Source: Prevotella sp. UBA4376 (lineage in GTDB: Bacteria; Bacteroidota; Bacteroidia; Bacteroidales; Bacteroidaceae). Taken from it: a stretch of DNA of 6,226 nt. The notes under the pieces were generated by a model. It was not told the origin of the DNA and searched no databases. It worked only from the letters and a program-made list of their open reading frames with translations. The translations under genes and the position numbers were made by a program. Where the stretch lies: positions 1 through 6,226 of the forward strand of contig DGRY01000038.1 of NCBI GenBank assembly GCA_002391185.1, in the 5' to 3' direction. Positions 1-6,226 of the stretch are shown piece by piece. The stretch's first letter is position 1, and every line of letters begins with the position of its first letter.

Positions 1-2254
1 CATAGAATGTTTCGAATGGTGATTTTTTATTCTTATTATAAGAACCCAAAAGTCCCATTTCAACACGTGTCATGAGCACGAAACACTTCTGACCTCCTGA
101 AAGAGCAGTAAAAGTTCTTGACTTGAACTTCCACTTGTGATACTCTACCCAACGGTATTTCTCCTGCATCTCGTCATCATAAGTAGATGAATATGGATTA
201 TTAGCCAAGCTAGCATAATCTTTGTTATCAAACAAACTCCAAGGCGGAGTAAGGGTTACACTAGCAGAGAACTCAGAACCACGACGTGGGAACAGTTGGT
301 TATCTGTAGAAGTACGGTTCAAAGACAAGGTTAGGTTCAAGTTGTTAGCTGTACCATTGGTCATCAGGAAGTAGCTCCAATTTTTCAACATATAACGCTG
401 ATAAGACAATTGTGCAGATAAAGTGAAATAATCATCTGGCCAACGAAGACGTTTACCCCATCCCAGCGAGAAACCGATCATTTGTACATACTTATCTGGA
501 TCATAGTAGCTCGAATAACTGCTACTGTAGCTAGAACCATAACCAGACAGATAATTAAAATAGTTATTATAGTATGCATTATTATAATAGTTGCTCGAAA
601 CGTCGGTCTGTTTACTATAATAAGCACTTACACTAAACTGATTAGGGCGCTTACCACCAAACCAGTTGGTTGAGTAGCTTACATTATATGACTGATAGTA
701 AGAACCATTAGTCTGAGCACCTATACTTAGCACTTCACCATCACCCACAGGCATGATGCCACGATGTTCTTTATTCTTATTGAAAAGGTTACGCATAGAG
801 AAGTTATTCAACTTCAAACCTATACGACCAATAACACCAGTTTGTCCCCAACCTAAAGAGAACTCTATCTGGTCATTACTCTTCTGCTCAAGATTCCAGT
901 TAATATCCACTGTTCCGTTTTCAGCATCAGGAACAACATTAGGATTAACCTTTTCTGGATCAAAATGTCCCATAGAAGCCAATTCACGAGCTGAACGCAT
1001 AATAGCCTCCTTAGAGAACAAGTCACCAGGCTTAGTACGAAGCTCACGGCGAACAACATTCTCATATAGACGGTCGTTACCATTGATTCTCACATGACTG
1101 AGGTGAGCCTGTGGACCTTCTGATACTCGCATCTCAAGGTCAATAGAGTCGCCATCAATATTTATTTCAGTAGGCAGAACTTGAGAGAACACATAACCAT
1201 TGTTATAATATAGGTTCCACACAGCATCATCGTCATCCTTTACTCGCTTGTTCAGTTTCTTCTGGTCGTAAACATCGCCCTTCTTCATGTTGAGCAACAT
1301 CTGAAGACGTTCGGTTGGGTAAACTGTATTACCAACCCACTGCACATTACGCAGATAGTATTTCTGTCCCTCTTCGAGTTTCAAATAAATGCTAACATGC
1401 TTATCGTCAACATTCCAAACTGAATCAGCAAGAATAACGGCATCACGATAACCGTTTTCGTTATATTTCTCTATCAGCTTTTTCTTATCCTCATTCCAAC
1501 GCTCAGGGGTGAACTTCTTAGATTTTAGGAACGAAGACAATTTTCCTGCCTCGTGAGTCTTGGCAAAAGCACCCTTGCGGAACAAGCCACCTTTAATCTT
1601 TACTTTTGAAAGCGCGCTATTGCCATCAATAATAATGTCGCGCACCTTCATCTTCTCCTTTTTGTCAATATCTACATCAAGGATAACCTGATTCTTGGCT
1701 GTTACATCATCGCGTTGACGAATCTGGATATCAGCATTCTTGAAGCCCTTATCATCAAAATACTTCTTTGCAAGAATCTTTGCACGGTCAATGATGTTAG
1801 GTGTGAGCTGCATACCTTTCATCAAACCGAGTTTTTGCTCCATATCCTCGCGTTCCTTTTTCTTCAAACCAAGGTAATTGATGTCTGAGATACGAGGGCG
1901 CGTCTTTAATGAAATATGAAGATAAATCTTACTACCAACGATAGAGTCTGCCGAAATAGCTACATCCGAGAACAAGCCATTCTTCCAATAACGCTTCACA
2001 GCATCTGTAATCTGAGTTCCAGGAACTGTAATAGTCTGTCCTACAGACAATCCGGAAATACCAGCCAAAACATAATCTTCGTAGCCTTCAACACCAGACA
2101 CGTTTATGCCACCAACAATCATATTCTGTGGAGTACCAGCATACGAGATGTCGGGGTTTACAATTTTGTCTTGTGCACCAGCACCAAGAGAAAATGCTGT
2201 AGCCAGCAGCAAGAGAAACTTTCGTATATTATTCATCTTCATGTGTAATTTCAT
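1..2254 (-). CDS. bamA: Outer-membrane protein assembly factor BamA (C-terminus cut)
   Basis: BamA is the essential Omp85 channel that folds and inserts beta-barrel proteins into the outer membrane. The frame is open from 2254 to the window edge (751 codons plus one base), and roughly the last 120-150 residues of a typical family member are missing. A Sec signal (KFLLLLATAFSLGAGA) is cleaved before Gln28. Five POTRA domains follow, at about 44-118, 119-200, 202-297, 298-380 and 382-459, each with the beta-alpha-alpha-beta pattern (RPRISDINYLG, KVRDIIIDGN, YYLRNVQWVGN, LSHVRINGND). The barrel starts near 460 (EFSLGWGQTGV). The window ends within SPFETFY, just ahead of the conserved Gly-Gly-Asp-Gly and loop-6 region. 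A Tyr/Asn/Ser-rich loop occupies about 550-589. Starts at 2254, 2242 and 2236 are all in frame; 2254 is chosen because it keeps a 6-nt gap to uppS and an ATATAATGAA context like that of the lipoprotein gene. No frameshift is seen. Confidence 0.96.
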   Translation of the reverse strand, partial: MKLHMKMNNIRKFLLLLATAFSLGAGAQDKIVNPDISYAGTPQNMIVGGINVSGVEGYEDYVLAGISGLSVGQTITVPGTQITDAVKRYWKNGLFSDVAISADSIVGSKIYLHISLKTRPRISDINYLGLKKKEREDMEQKLGLMKGMQLTPNIIDRAKILAKKYFDDKGFKNADIQIRQRDDVTAKNQVILDVDIDKKEKMKVRDIIIDGNSALSKVKIKGGLFRKGAFAKTHEAGKLSSFLKSKKFTPERWNEDKKKLIEKYNENGYRDAVILADSVWNVDDKHVSIYLKLEEGQKYYLRNVQWVGNTVYPTERLQMLLNMKKGDVYDQKKLNKRVKDDDDAVWNLYYNNGYVFSQVLPTEINIDGDSIDLEMRVSEGPQAHLSHVRINGNDRLYENVVRRELRTKPGDLFSKEAIMRSARELASMGHFDPEKVNPNVVPDAENGTVDINWNLEQKSNDQIEFSLGWGQTGVIGRIGLKLNNFSMRNLFNKNKEHRGIMPVGDGEVLSIGAQTNGSYYQSYNVSYSTNWFGGKRPNQFSVSAYYSKQTDVSSNYYNNAYYNNYFNYLSGYGSSYSSSYSSYYDPDKYVQMIGFSLGWGKRLRWPDDYFTLSAQLSYQRYMLKNWSYFLMTNGTANNLNLTLSLNRTSTDNQLFPRRGSEFSASVTLTPPWSLFDNKDYASLANNPYSSTYDDEMQEKYRWVEYHKWKFKSRTFTALSGGQKCFVLMTRVEMGLLGSYNKNKKSPFETFY

Positions 2255-2260
2255 TATATC

Positions 2261-3001
2261 TTATTTTTCAGCACCTTCAATCTGTGCCTCGGTCTTACCA
2301 AAACGACGTTGACGATTCTGATAATCAGCAATAGCCTTATGGAGGTCTTCTTCTTTAAAATCAGGCCAATATGTATCACAGAAATAAAGTTCAGAATAAG
2401 CTATCTGCCAAAGCAGATAATTTGAAATGCGCAACTCACCACCTGTGCGTATAAGCAAATCAGGATCTGGCATAAACGATGTCTGCATATGCTCACTCAA
2501 CATTTTTTCGGTTATATCATCAACCGAAAAATCTGCACTATTCTTCTGTTCTTCAATAATATTCTTAACAGCCTGTGTTATTTCCCAACGAGAGCTATAG
2601 CTCAACGCCACAACCATAGTCATAGCTGTGTTGCCTTTGGTGTGTTCCTCGGTTTCACGCAACTTCTGCTGAACCTCTACAGGTAAGCGTTTCACATCAC
2701 CAATAACACGGAAACGAACATTATTCTTCTGGAATATCTCATCCTCCAGATTTGCAAGAACAAGTCCCATAAGGGCACTAACCTCTGCCTCTGGTCTGTT
2801 CCAGTTTTCTGTTGAGAAAGTATAAAGAGTAAGGTATTTAACCCCTAAGCGTGTACATTCTGATGTGATACGACGCACGGTTTCAACTCCAGCCTGATGG
2901 CCAAAGCTTCTATCCTTTCCTCGCTCTGTTGCCCAACGTCCATTTCCATCCATAGTGATGGCTATATGAGTTGGAATTCTGTTCATATCCAGTTCTGTCA
3001 T
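2261..3001 (-). CDS. uppS: Undecaprenyl diphosphate synthase (isoprenyl transferase)
   Basis: This 246-aa cis-prenyltransferase adds isopentenyl units to farnesyl diphosphate to make C55 undecaprenyl diphosphate, the lipid carrier for peptidoglycan, O-antigen and capsule. It acts at the cytoplasmic face of the inner membrane as a homodimer. All signature blocks are present: MDGNGRWA with catalytic Asp18 (E. coli Asp26), Asn20, Arg22 and His35; [12 protein letters not shown] with Asn65, Trp66, Arg68 and Glu72 (E. coli 74, 75, 77, 81); and RTGGELRIS with Arg185, Arg191 and Ser193, then Glu204 in YSELYF (E. coli 194, 200, 202, 213). Length is normal for the family. The ATG at 3001 lies 4 nt after the stop of the preceding gene. 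An earlier in-frame ATG at 3040 would overlap that gene and add a tail outside the conserved domain; ATG 2986 is also possible. The gap to bamA is 6 nt. The enzyme should be fully functional. Confidence 0.97.
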   Translation of the reverse strand: MTELDMNRIPTHIAITMDGNGRWATERGKDRSFGHQAGVETVRRITSECTRLGVKYLTLYTFSTENWNRPEAEVSALMGLVLANLEDEIFQKNNVRFRVIGDVKRLPVEVQQKLRETEEHTKGNTAMTMVVALSYSSRWEITQAVKNIIEEQKNSADFSVDDITEKMLSEHMQTSFMPDPDLLIRTGGELRISNYLLWQIAYSELYFCDTYWPDFKEEDLHKAIADYQNRQRRFGKTEAQIEGAEK

Positions 3002-3005
3002 TTTC

Positions 3006-3680
3006 TTAATCTTTATTACATGTCTTACACTTTGCTGCAAAACTGTATGTCAGCGACAACTGCAACGTAGTGAAAGCATCTTTGTTTTTGAAGGCGCCAG
3101 AGCTTCTTACTGAATAGGGGTCAACAACACCATCGAGTTTATCACTCAACGAAAAGTGTATCCCCCAATCTAAACCTACATTCAGTCTCTCTGTCACCTT
3201 ATATTTAACACCTAATCCCAAAGGAATGTTCATAGCAAGCACATTGTTCGAATTGCCACTTACATAAGTACCTCCAATACCTATATATATATAAGGTGTA
3301 AATCTCTTGGCTCCTCTATAGTCAAATCCTGTGCCATAGGGCCAGAAATTATATTCATATACTATATTCACATCAACCATCGAACGATTGAAAGAATATT
3401 CTGCATTCTCAGGGTAATAAGTCTTTTCGTCTTTATAACTTCCTTTGAGCTTACCCAAGGTTCCTGTCAGCCTCAAGCCCATATAAGGATTAAAGTTCCT
3501 TCTAAGAACAACCATCCCTGAAGGTTGCATACATTTGGCAATATTATCATTGTAATCGCCAAGATAACCAACCATTCCAACTCCAGCTCCCACTTCCATT
3601 TTATACTCATCGTCAATCTGTGCATTCATCTGAAGTGCAGCAACAAGCATTGTTATGAGCAAGAGTATTCTACGGTTCAT
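3006..3680 (-). CDS. DUF6089 / PorG-like outer-membrane beta-barrel protein
   Basis: This 224-aa protein has a Sec signal ([20 protein letters not shown], cleavage predicted before Gln21). Alternating beta-strands follow, rich in Gly and aromatic residues, typical of a small outer-membrane barrel; examples are [20 protein letters not shown] and PYIYIGIGG. The last strand, LQLSLTYSF, is followed by a short tail with a CxxC pair (C218, C221) just before the stop. The family is DUF6089. Its Porphyromonas gingivalis member next to uppS and omp85 (PG0189) is PorG, an outer-membrane component associated with the PorK/PorN ring of the type IX secretion system. Relatives also seem to occur where type IX secretion is absent, so a secretion role here is inference. 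The ATG at 3680 is preferred; a TTG at 3689 would add three residues. It sits between the lipoprotein gene and uppS with gaps of 14 and 4 nt, so it is co-transcribed. Confidence 0.9.
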   Translation of the reverse strand: MNRRILLLITMLVAALQMNAQIDDEYKMEVGAGVGMVGYLGDYNDNIAKCMQPSGMVVLRRNFNPYMGLRLTGTLGKLKGSYKDEKTYYPENAEYSFNRSMVDVNIVYEYNFWPYGTGFDYRGAKRFTPYIYIGIGGTYVSGNSNNVLAMNIPLGLGVKYKVTERLNVGLDWGIHFSLSDKLDGVVDPYSVRSSGAFKNKDAFTTLQLSLTYSFAAKCKTCNKD

Positions 3681-3694
3681 GGCTTTCAAATATA

Positions 3695-5086
3695 TTAGTT
3701 AGCCTTAGCCCATGTATATTTGCATAGGCGACCTCGCCACACCTGACCACTTTCTCCACAAATCAGCCACAGATAGTTCTTACTATCAACAGCAATCGTA
3801 AAGGCTGTCTTGCTTGATGTGAAGTTAGGTACGATAACCAACGATTTCTGCCAGCTCACACCTCCATCTACACTCTGATAGAACTGAGCAAAAGCCTTTT
3901 CTGTGCAAGCACCTTCGCCATCACCACCAAATGCAAGAAGCATATCACCGTAAAGGATAACCTGCAAATTAGTCAATCGAGGCAGCATCTTTGTTTTTCC
4001 ATTATTATAGCCAAACCAGTTATTCGCAGGTGCAGATTCTATATTTTCCTCTACCTTACCCAACACAGTTGCAAACTTATCTGTTGTATTGTTCTCTGAA
4101 GGATTTCCTACAAGAACAAGTTGATTGGTATTATCATTAACACGAGCAGCCTGACTCAACAAAGTAATATTCCTTGAAGGAAGAACAACCTCCTCGCCAA
4201 CAGTCTCAGCAGTCCATTGACTACCGTCAACCGAAGAAACCATACCTTCGTTAGTTAAAGCATACAACTTAGCCGAGCTTGCACCAATAAGCTGCTTAGC
4301 TACAACATCGGTAGCCTTTACTGTCCAGTTTTCTCCATCAGTAGAAGTGAGCAGATTACCATTGTTCAATAAATACGCCACGTCATTTCTAACAACAACA
4401 TTCTTGTAAGCATCAACATCAAGAGCCACATTTGGAGTAATTTCCTCCCAAGCTGCAAAATTGCTTTCGTTGGCAGCATACACCTTTGCCTCTGCACCAT
4501 TATTACCGAAAACAAGCATCTTGCCGTTTAAGCTAACAGCTTTCATATTCTCAAGAGTAGCCAACTTAGCTACTGTAGCGTATGTATTATCCCACGCAAA
4601 AGAGTCAGCCTTCTCCTTATGCACATTCACCTTTACATTATATTTGCGATACGATGAGCCATCCTGTGCATACACCATCATCTCACGAGCCTTGGTGAAA
4701 TCAATACCAACAGAACTGTTATAGTAGAAAATAGAATCGCTATCGTCATCCTTATACACCACTGTACCGCTATTCTTTGTGCCTATTGTAGGCTGAACAG
4801 CTGTTACAATAACGTTCGAAGGCAACGAATCTGGATTATAGATCAAACCGTTAACTTGATCAATATAGAAACGATACCCGCTTACAGCCAAAGTACCAGG
4901 ATAAATACTATCTGAACCATTCTTAGCTGTAGTGGTCAGATTAGCCGAAATACTACTTATAGAAAAACTTGTTATGGCTGCATCACCATAATAAGTTGTA
5001 TTATCATTATTATTATCTCCCAGACATGAGGCAAAAAGCACAAGTGTCAACAATAGGACGTTTAAGGATAAGAAATTCCTCTTCAT
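3695..5086 (-). CDS. DUF6242-type lipoprotein with Asp-box repeats
   Basis: This is a 463-aa predicted lipoprotein of unknown function and the first gene of the envelope operon. The start at 5086 gives a classic lipoprotein signal: MKRN, a Leu-rich hydrophobic core, and FAS before Cys21, the predicted lipidated residue. An in-frame ATG 30 nt upstream only adds residues before the signal. After Cys21 comes LGDNNNDN; an acidic patch here resembles surface-export signals of Bacteroidota lipoproteins, so surface display is possible. Residues about 35-155 look like a beta-sandwich module ending in a YRKYNVKVNV strand. The rest is beta-rich with three Asp-box (BNR-like) motifs: TSTDGENW at 247-254, SSVDGSQW at 284-291 and QSVDGGVSW at 404-412. 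These are hallmarks of beta-propeller blades. I place it in the DUF6242 family from memory of this gene order and its VWRGRL C-terminus. The gap to the next start is 14 nt. Binding partner and ligand are unknown. Confidence 0.9.
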   Translation of the reverse strand: MKRNFLSLNVLLLTLVLFASCLGDNNNDNTTYYGDAAITSFSISSISANLTTTAKNGSDSIYPGTLAVSGYRFYIDQVNGLIYNPDSLPSNVIVTAVQPTIGTKNSGTVVYKDDDSDSIFYYNSSVGIDFTKAREMMVYAQDGSSYRKYNVKVNVHKEKADSFAWDNTYATVAKLATLENMKAVSLNGKMLVFGNNGAEAKVYAANESNFAAWEEITPNVALDVDAYKNVVVRNDVAYLLNNGNLLTSTDGENWTVKATDVVAKQLIGASSAKLYALTNEGMVSSVDGSQWTAETVGEEVVLPSRNITLLSQAARVNDNTNQLVLVGNPSENNTTDKFATVLGKVEENIESAPANNWFGYNNGKTKMLPRLTNLQVILYGDMLLAFGGDGEGACTEKAFAQFYQSVDGGVSWQKSLVIVPNFTSSKTAFTIAVDSKNYLWLICGESGQVWRGRLCKYTWAKAN

Positions 5087-5113
5087 TATATTAGTTAAAA
5101 TTATTTTTGCTTG

Positions 5114-5121
5114 CAAATTTA
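5114..5121 (-). promoter_or_regulatory. -7 box of the envelope operon promoter
   Basis: TAAATTTG on the minus strand (5121-5114), followed by CAAGC, matches the Bacteroidota -7 element TAnnTTTG. It lies 27 nt upstream of the lipoprotein ATG, giving a predicted leader of about 20 nt. No TTTG is found 19-21 nt upstream; the nearest is only 12 nt away. The -33 half is therefore weak or absent, and the site rests on the -7 box and its position. Confidence 0.5.
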
Positions 5122-5250
5122 AGGAGAATTCCTCAAATTGTGATATTTTTCCACCTATTATTATGCAAAATAATGATTATTCGTTGTTTTTTTAAGTTTG
5201 TTTTACGTTATACTCAGTGTTTTTTCAAGAGTATTGAGCAATAATTGCAT

Positions 5251-5280
5251 AAAAAAAGGGTGACGCGAACCACTCGCACC
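5251..5280 (-). terminator. Terminator of the small-ORF unit
   Basis: On the minus strand, GGTGCGA (5280-5274) pairs with TCG (5268-5266) and CACC (5262-5259) across a 3-nt bulge. This makes an imperfect stem of 7-8 pairs with a very short loop, followed by C and then seven T residues (5257-5251). The stem is weaker than that of pckA, but the uninterrupted T-tract and its position 22 nt after the small ORF support termination. It also shields the downstream envelope operon from read-through. Confidence 0.6.
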
Positions 5281-5302
5281 AACCTTTATCTCTCAATTTT
5301 CA

Positions 5303-5398
5303 TTAACGAACATTGCTATTTCGCAAAGCAATAATGCTCAATATTGTCAACGCTACGACAAACAAGAGCAAAATATCAGTTTCCTGATCTACCAACAT
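5303..5398 (-). CDS. Possible small single-span membrane protein, 31 aa
   Basis: I do not recognise this peptide. The 31-codon ORF starts ATG at 5398 and ends TAA at 5303. It has a short acidic N-terminus (D4, E6, D8), an uninterrupted hydrophobic stretch at residues 9-25 (ILLLFVVALTILSIIAL) long enough for one transmembrane helix, and a basic tail (RNSNVR). By the positive-inside rule the tail would face the cytoplasm. An AAGG lies 8 nt before the ATG, a plausible though weak ribosome site for this phylum. Support comes mainly from context: a consensus promoter about 70 nt upstream and a terminator starting 22 nt after the stop, so the ORF nearly fills a complete transcription unit. A 10-codon ORF (5404-5436, out of frame) ends 5 nt before it and might be a leader. 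Alternatively the unit encodes a structured small RNA and the ORF is accidental, since AT-rich DNA readily produces hydrophobic short frames. Confidence 0.42.
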   Translation of the reverse strand: MLVDQETDILLLFVVALTILSIIALRNSNVR

Positions 5399-5437
5399 AA
5401 CTTTTACCTTATTTCTTTCTTTAAAACCAATCTCATA

Positions 5438-5465
5438 ACGAAAAATCGTCACCTAAAACGAGGTG
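5438..5465 (-). other. Two back-to-back leader hairpins
   Basis: On the minus strand, CACCT (5465-5461) pairs with AGGTG (5454-5450) across a 6-nt loop. Directly next to it, ACGA (5449-5446) pairs with TCGT (5441-5438) across a TTTT loop. They sit just downstream of the -7 box. They could be 5'-end stabilising hairpins, or the first dyad could be a DNA operator. Depending on the true start site, part of the first arm may not be transcribed, because the predicted start is only a few nucleotides away. Confidence 0.35.
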
Positions 5466-5497
5466 CAAAAGTAATTATTTCAGGCATTTACAGCAAA
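5466..5497 (-). promoter_or_regulatory. Bacteroidota-type promoter of the small-ORF unit
   Basis: On the minus strand a TTTG -33 box (5497-5494) is followed after exactly 20 nt by TACTTTTG (5473-5466). This matches the Bacteroidota housekeeping consensus TTTG-N19-21-TAnnTTTG. It is the only site in the intergenic region with both boxes at proper spacing. Transcription would start near 5460 and run leftward through the small ORF. There is no annotated-size gene directly downstream, which is why the small unit deserves attention. Confidence 0.65.
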
Positions 5498-5571
5498 ACA
5501 ACTCGTATATTTTTCACAAGCAGACATGATTTTATTGACCTATATCAAAGATACAATTAATTTTACTGATA

Positions 5572-5721
5572 TTTTTTCTTTGTCTCGAATTAGAGAATTT
5601 TTAGGCTTGCGCCCTTGCATCTTCTCATATTTCTTATAGAATTTCAAAAACGAATTAATTAGAAAAAAAGCAATAGTGTTAGCCAATTATCTAATTCTCT
5701 AATTCGAGATAAAAGAACAAA
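5572..5721. repeat. Inverted-repeat pair flanking AT-rich DNA
   Basis: The 17-mer TCTCGAATTAGAGAATT at 5583-5599 recurs as its exact reverse complement at 5693-5709. Pairing extends outward with small mismatches to about 5572 and 5721, giving arms of roughly 28 bp around about 93 bp of AT-rich spacer. The right arm runs into the T-tract of the pckA terminator. Each arm is itself nearly palindromic (TCTC-n-AATT-n-GAGA, 12 of 14 positions symmetric), and a degenerate third copy (CGAATTAATTAGAA) sits at 5651-5664. No transposase ORF lies between the arms and I see no target-site duplication outside them. It could be a MITE-like element, a pair of regulator-binding sites, or a chance AT-rich structure; the sequence alone does not decide. 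Confidence 0.65.
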
Positions 5722-5752
5722 AAAAGAGTTCACTCCATAAAGAAGTGAACCC
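5719..5752 (-). terminator. Rho-independent terminator of pckA
   Basis: Read on the minus strand, the arms at 5742-5752 and 5726-5736 form an 11-bp stem (core GTTCACT/AGTGAAC, two G-U wobbles) with a 5-nt loop. Seven T residues follow directly (5725-5719). It starts about 70 nt after the pckA stop codon and is the best-formed terminator in the window. Confidence 0.88.
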
Positions 5753-5821
5753 TTTATATTTATCTCTGTAAGCAATCGCCCCAAAGCAATAAGCCTGCGA
5801 CAATCACTTGTAGAATCGAGA

Positions 5822-6226
5822 TTAGAGCTGTGGACCTGCAGCAACAAGAGCCTTACCAGCCTCGTTTGTTGTATACTTACCGAAGTTCTTGATGAAACGA
5901 GCTGCAAGATCCTTAGCCTTAGCCTCCCACTCAGATGGATCTGCGTATGTATCACGTGGGTCAAGGATAGCTGGGTTAACGTTTGGAAGAGCTGTAGGAA
6001 CCTCGAAGTCGAACATTGGGATCTTCTTAGTTTCAGCCTTCAAGATAGAACCATCGAGGATAGCGTCGATGATACCACGTGTATCAGGGATAGAGATACG
6101 CTTACCGGTACCGTTCCAACCTGTATTTACGAGGTATGCCTTAGCACCACTCTTCTCCATCTTCTTAACAAGCTCCTGAGCATACTTTGTTGGGTGAAGC
6201 TCGAGGAATGCCTGACCGAAGCAAGC
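5822..6226 (-). CDS. pckA: Phosphoenolpyruvate carboxykinase (ATP), C-terminal part
   Basis: This is the last 134 codons of PEP carboxykinase; the rest lies beyond the right window edge and the frame is open to it. The enzyme interconverts oxaloacetate plus ATP with PEP, CO2 and ADP in the cytosol. In Prevotella-like anaerobes it probably runs mainly toward oxaloacetate, feeding the succinate branch (family and lineage knowledge, not seen here). The fragment begins [12 protein letters not shown] and contains [13 protein letters not shown] at local residues 34-46, followed by DT. These match the E. coli segment whose Arg449, Ile450 and Thr455 bind adenine, corresponding to local R43, I44 and T49. 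It continues with an [11 protein letters not shown] motif and ends AAGPQL before TAA, the usual end of the ATP-type family. The P-loop and most active-site residues are outside the window. No frameshift is seen in this part. A terminator follows about 70 nt after the stop, so the gene probably does not share a transcript with the genes to its left. Confidence 0.97.
   Translation of the reverse strand, partial: ACFGQAFLELHPTKYAQELVKKMEKSGAKAYLVNTGWNGTGKRISIPDTRGIIDAILDGSILKAETKKIPMFDFEVPTALPNVNPAILDPRDTYADPSEWEAKAKDLAARFIKNFGKYTTNEAGKALVAAGPQL

Noticed and set aside
753..1097. Open plus-strand frame of 114 codons
   Set aside because: It lies wholly opposite the bamA POTRA5 and early barrel coding sequence, with no recognisable domain, promoter or signal; it is a shadow frame.
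3002..3040. Upstream in-frame ATG for uppS at 3040
   Set aside because: It would overlap the end of the DUF6089 gene and add 13 residues before the conserved domain; ATG 3001 sits 4 nt after that gene's stop and gives a normal family length.
5193..5200. Plus-strand TAAGTTTG, a possible antisense promoter
   Set aside because: It matches the -7 consensus, but no TTTG lies at the right distance upstream and no plus-strand gene or terminator follows.
5232..5465. 6S RNA or other known structural RNA in the pckA-lipoprotein gap
   Set aside because: The terminator falls inside the only long-range stem, so the transcript would not form a closed 6S-like rod, and I recognise no known RNA motif.
5546..5553. 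Minus-strand TATCTTTG, a second possible promoter before the small unit
   Set aside because: It has a -7-like box but no -33 box at 19-21 nt, while a complete promoter exists about 80 nt downstream.
5087..5821. CRISPR array or transposase remnant
   Set aside because: The repeats here are inverted and number two or three, with no regular spacers, and no reading frame resembles a transposase.
5659..5964. Minus-strand 101-codon frame overlapping the pckA end
   Set aside because: It runs in another frame through clear pckA sequence, across the pckA terminator and into an inverted-repeat arm; no recognisable domain.
5889..6179. Plus-strand 96-codon frame opposite pckA
   Set aside because: It is antisense to conserved PEP carboxykinase sequence and explained by codon structure of that gene.

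Overview
The window looks like chromosomal DNA from a Bacteroidota species, most likely Prevotella or a close relative. The grounds are the AT-rich intergenic DNA, Bacteroidota-type promoters (TAnnTTTG -7 boxes), start codons with little or no Shine-Dalgarno sequence, and the gene order lipoprotein / DUF6089 (PorG-like) / uppS / bamA. The species is inferred, not shown. Every gene I can support lies on the minus strand, so the window reads biologically from its right end to its left.

Right end (5822-6226): the last 134 codons of pckA, the ATP-dependent phosphoenolpyruvate carboxykinase. A strong intrinsic terminator follows at 5719-5752.

Intergenic region (5087-5821, about 735 bp): this is long for such compact DNA and is not empty. 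It holds (a) a 3' untranslated stretch and the pckA terminator; (b) a pair of inverted repeats (17 bp perfect, about 28 bp imperfect) bracketing roughly 90 bp of AT-rich DNA at 5572-5721; (c) an apparently complete miniature transcription unit at 5251-5497, with a consensus promoter, two back-to-back leader hairpins, a 31-codon ORF for a single-span membrane peptide and a T7-tailed terminator; and (d) a -7 box just upstream of the next gene. I see nothing interpretable at 5498-5571 or 5122-5230.

Envelope operon (5086 to beyond position 1): four tightly packed genes. They are a DUF6242-type lipoprotein with Asp-box (BNR-like) repeats, a small DUF6089/PorG-like outer-membrane beta-barrel protein, uppS (undecaprenyl diphosphate synthase) and bamA (outer-membrane protein assembly factor, cut by the left window edge). 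The intergenic gaps are 14, 4 and 6 nt, which implies one transcript. The operon links synthesis of the lipid carrier for cell-wall and surface polysaccharides with outer-membrane protein insertion.

The core genes are well-known families. The least explained parts are the small membrane-peptide unit, the inverted-repeat element, and the unknown role of the propeller-like lipoprotein that heads a bamA operon.
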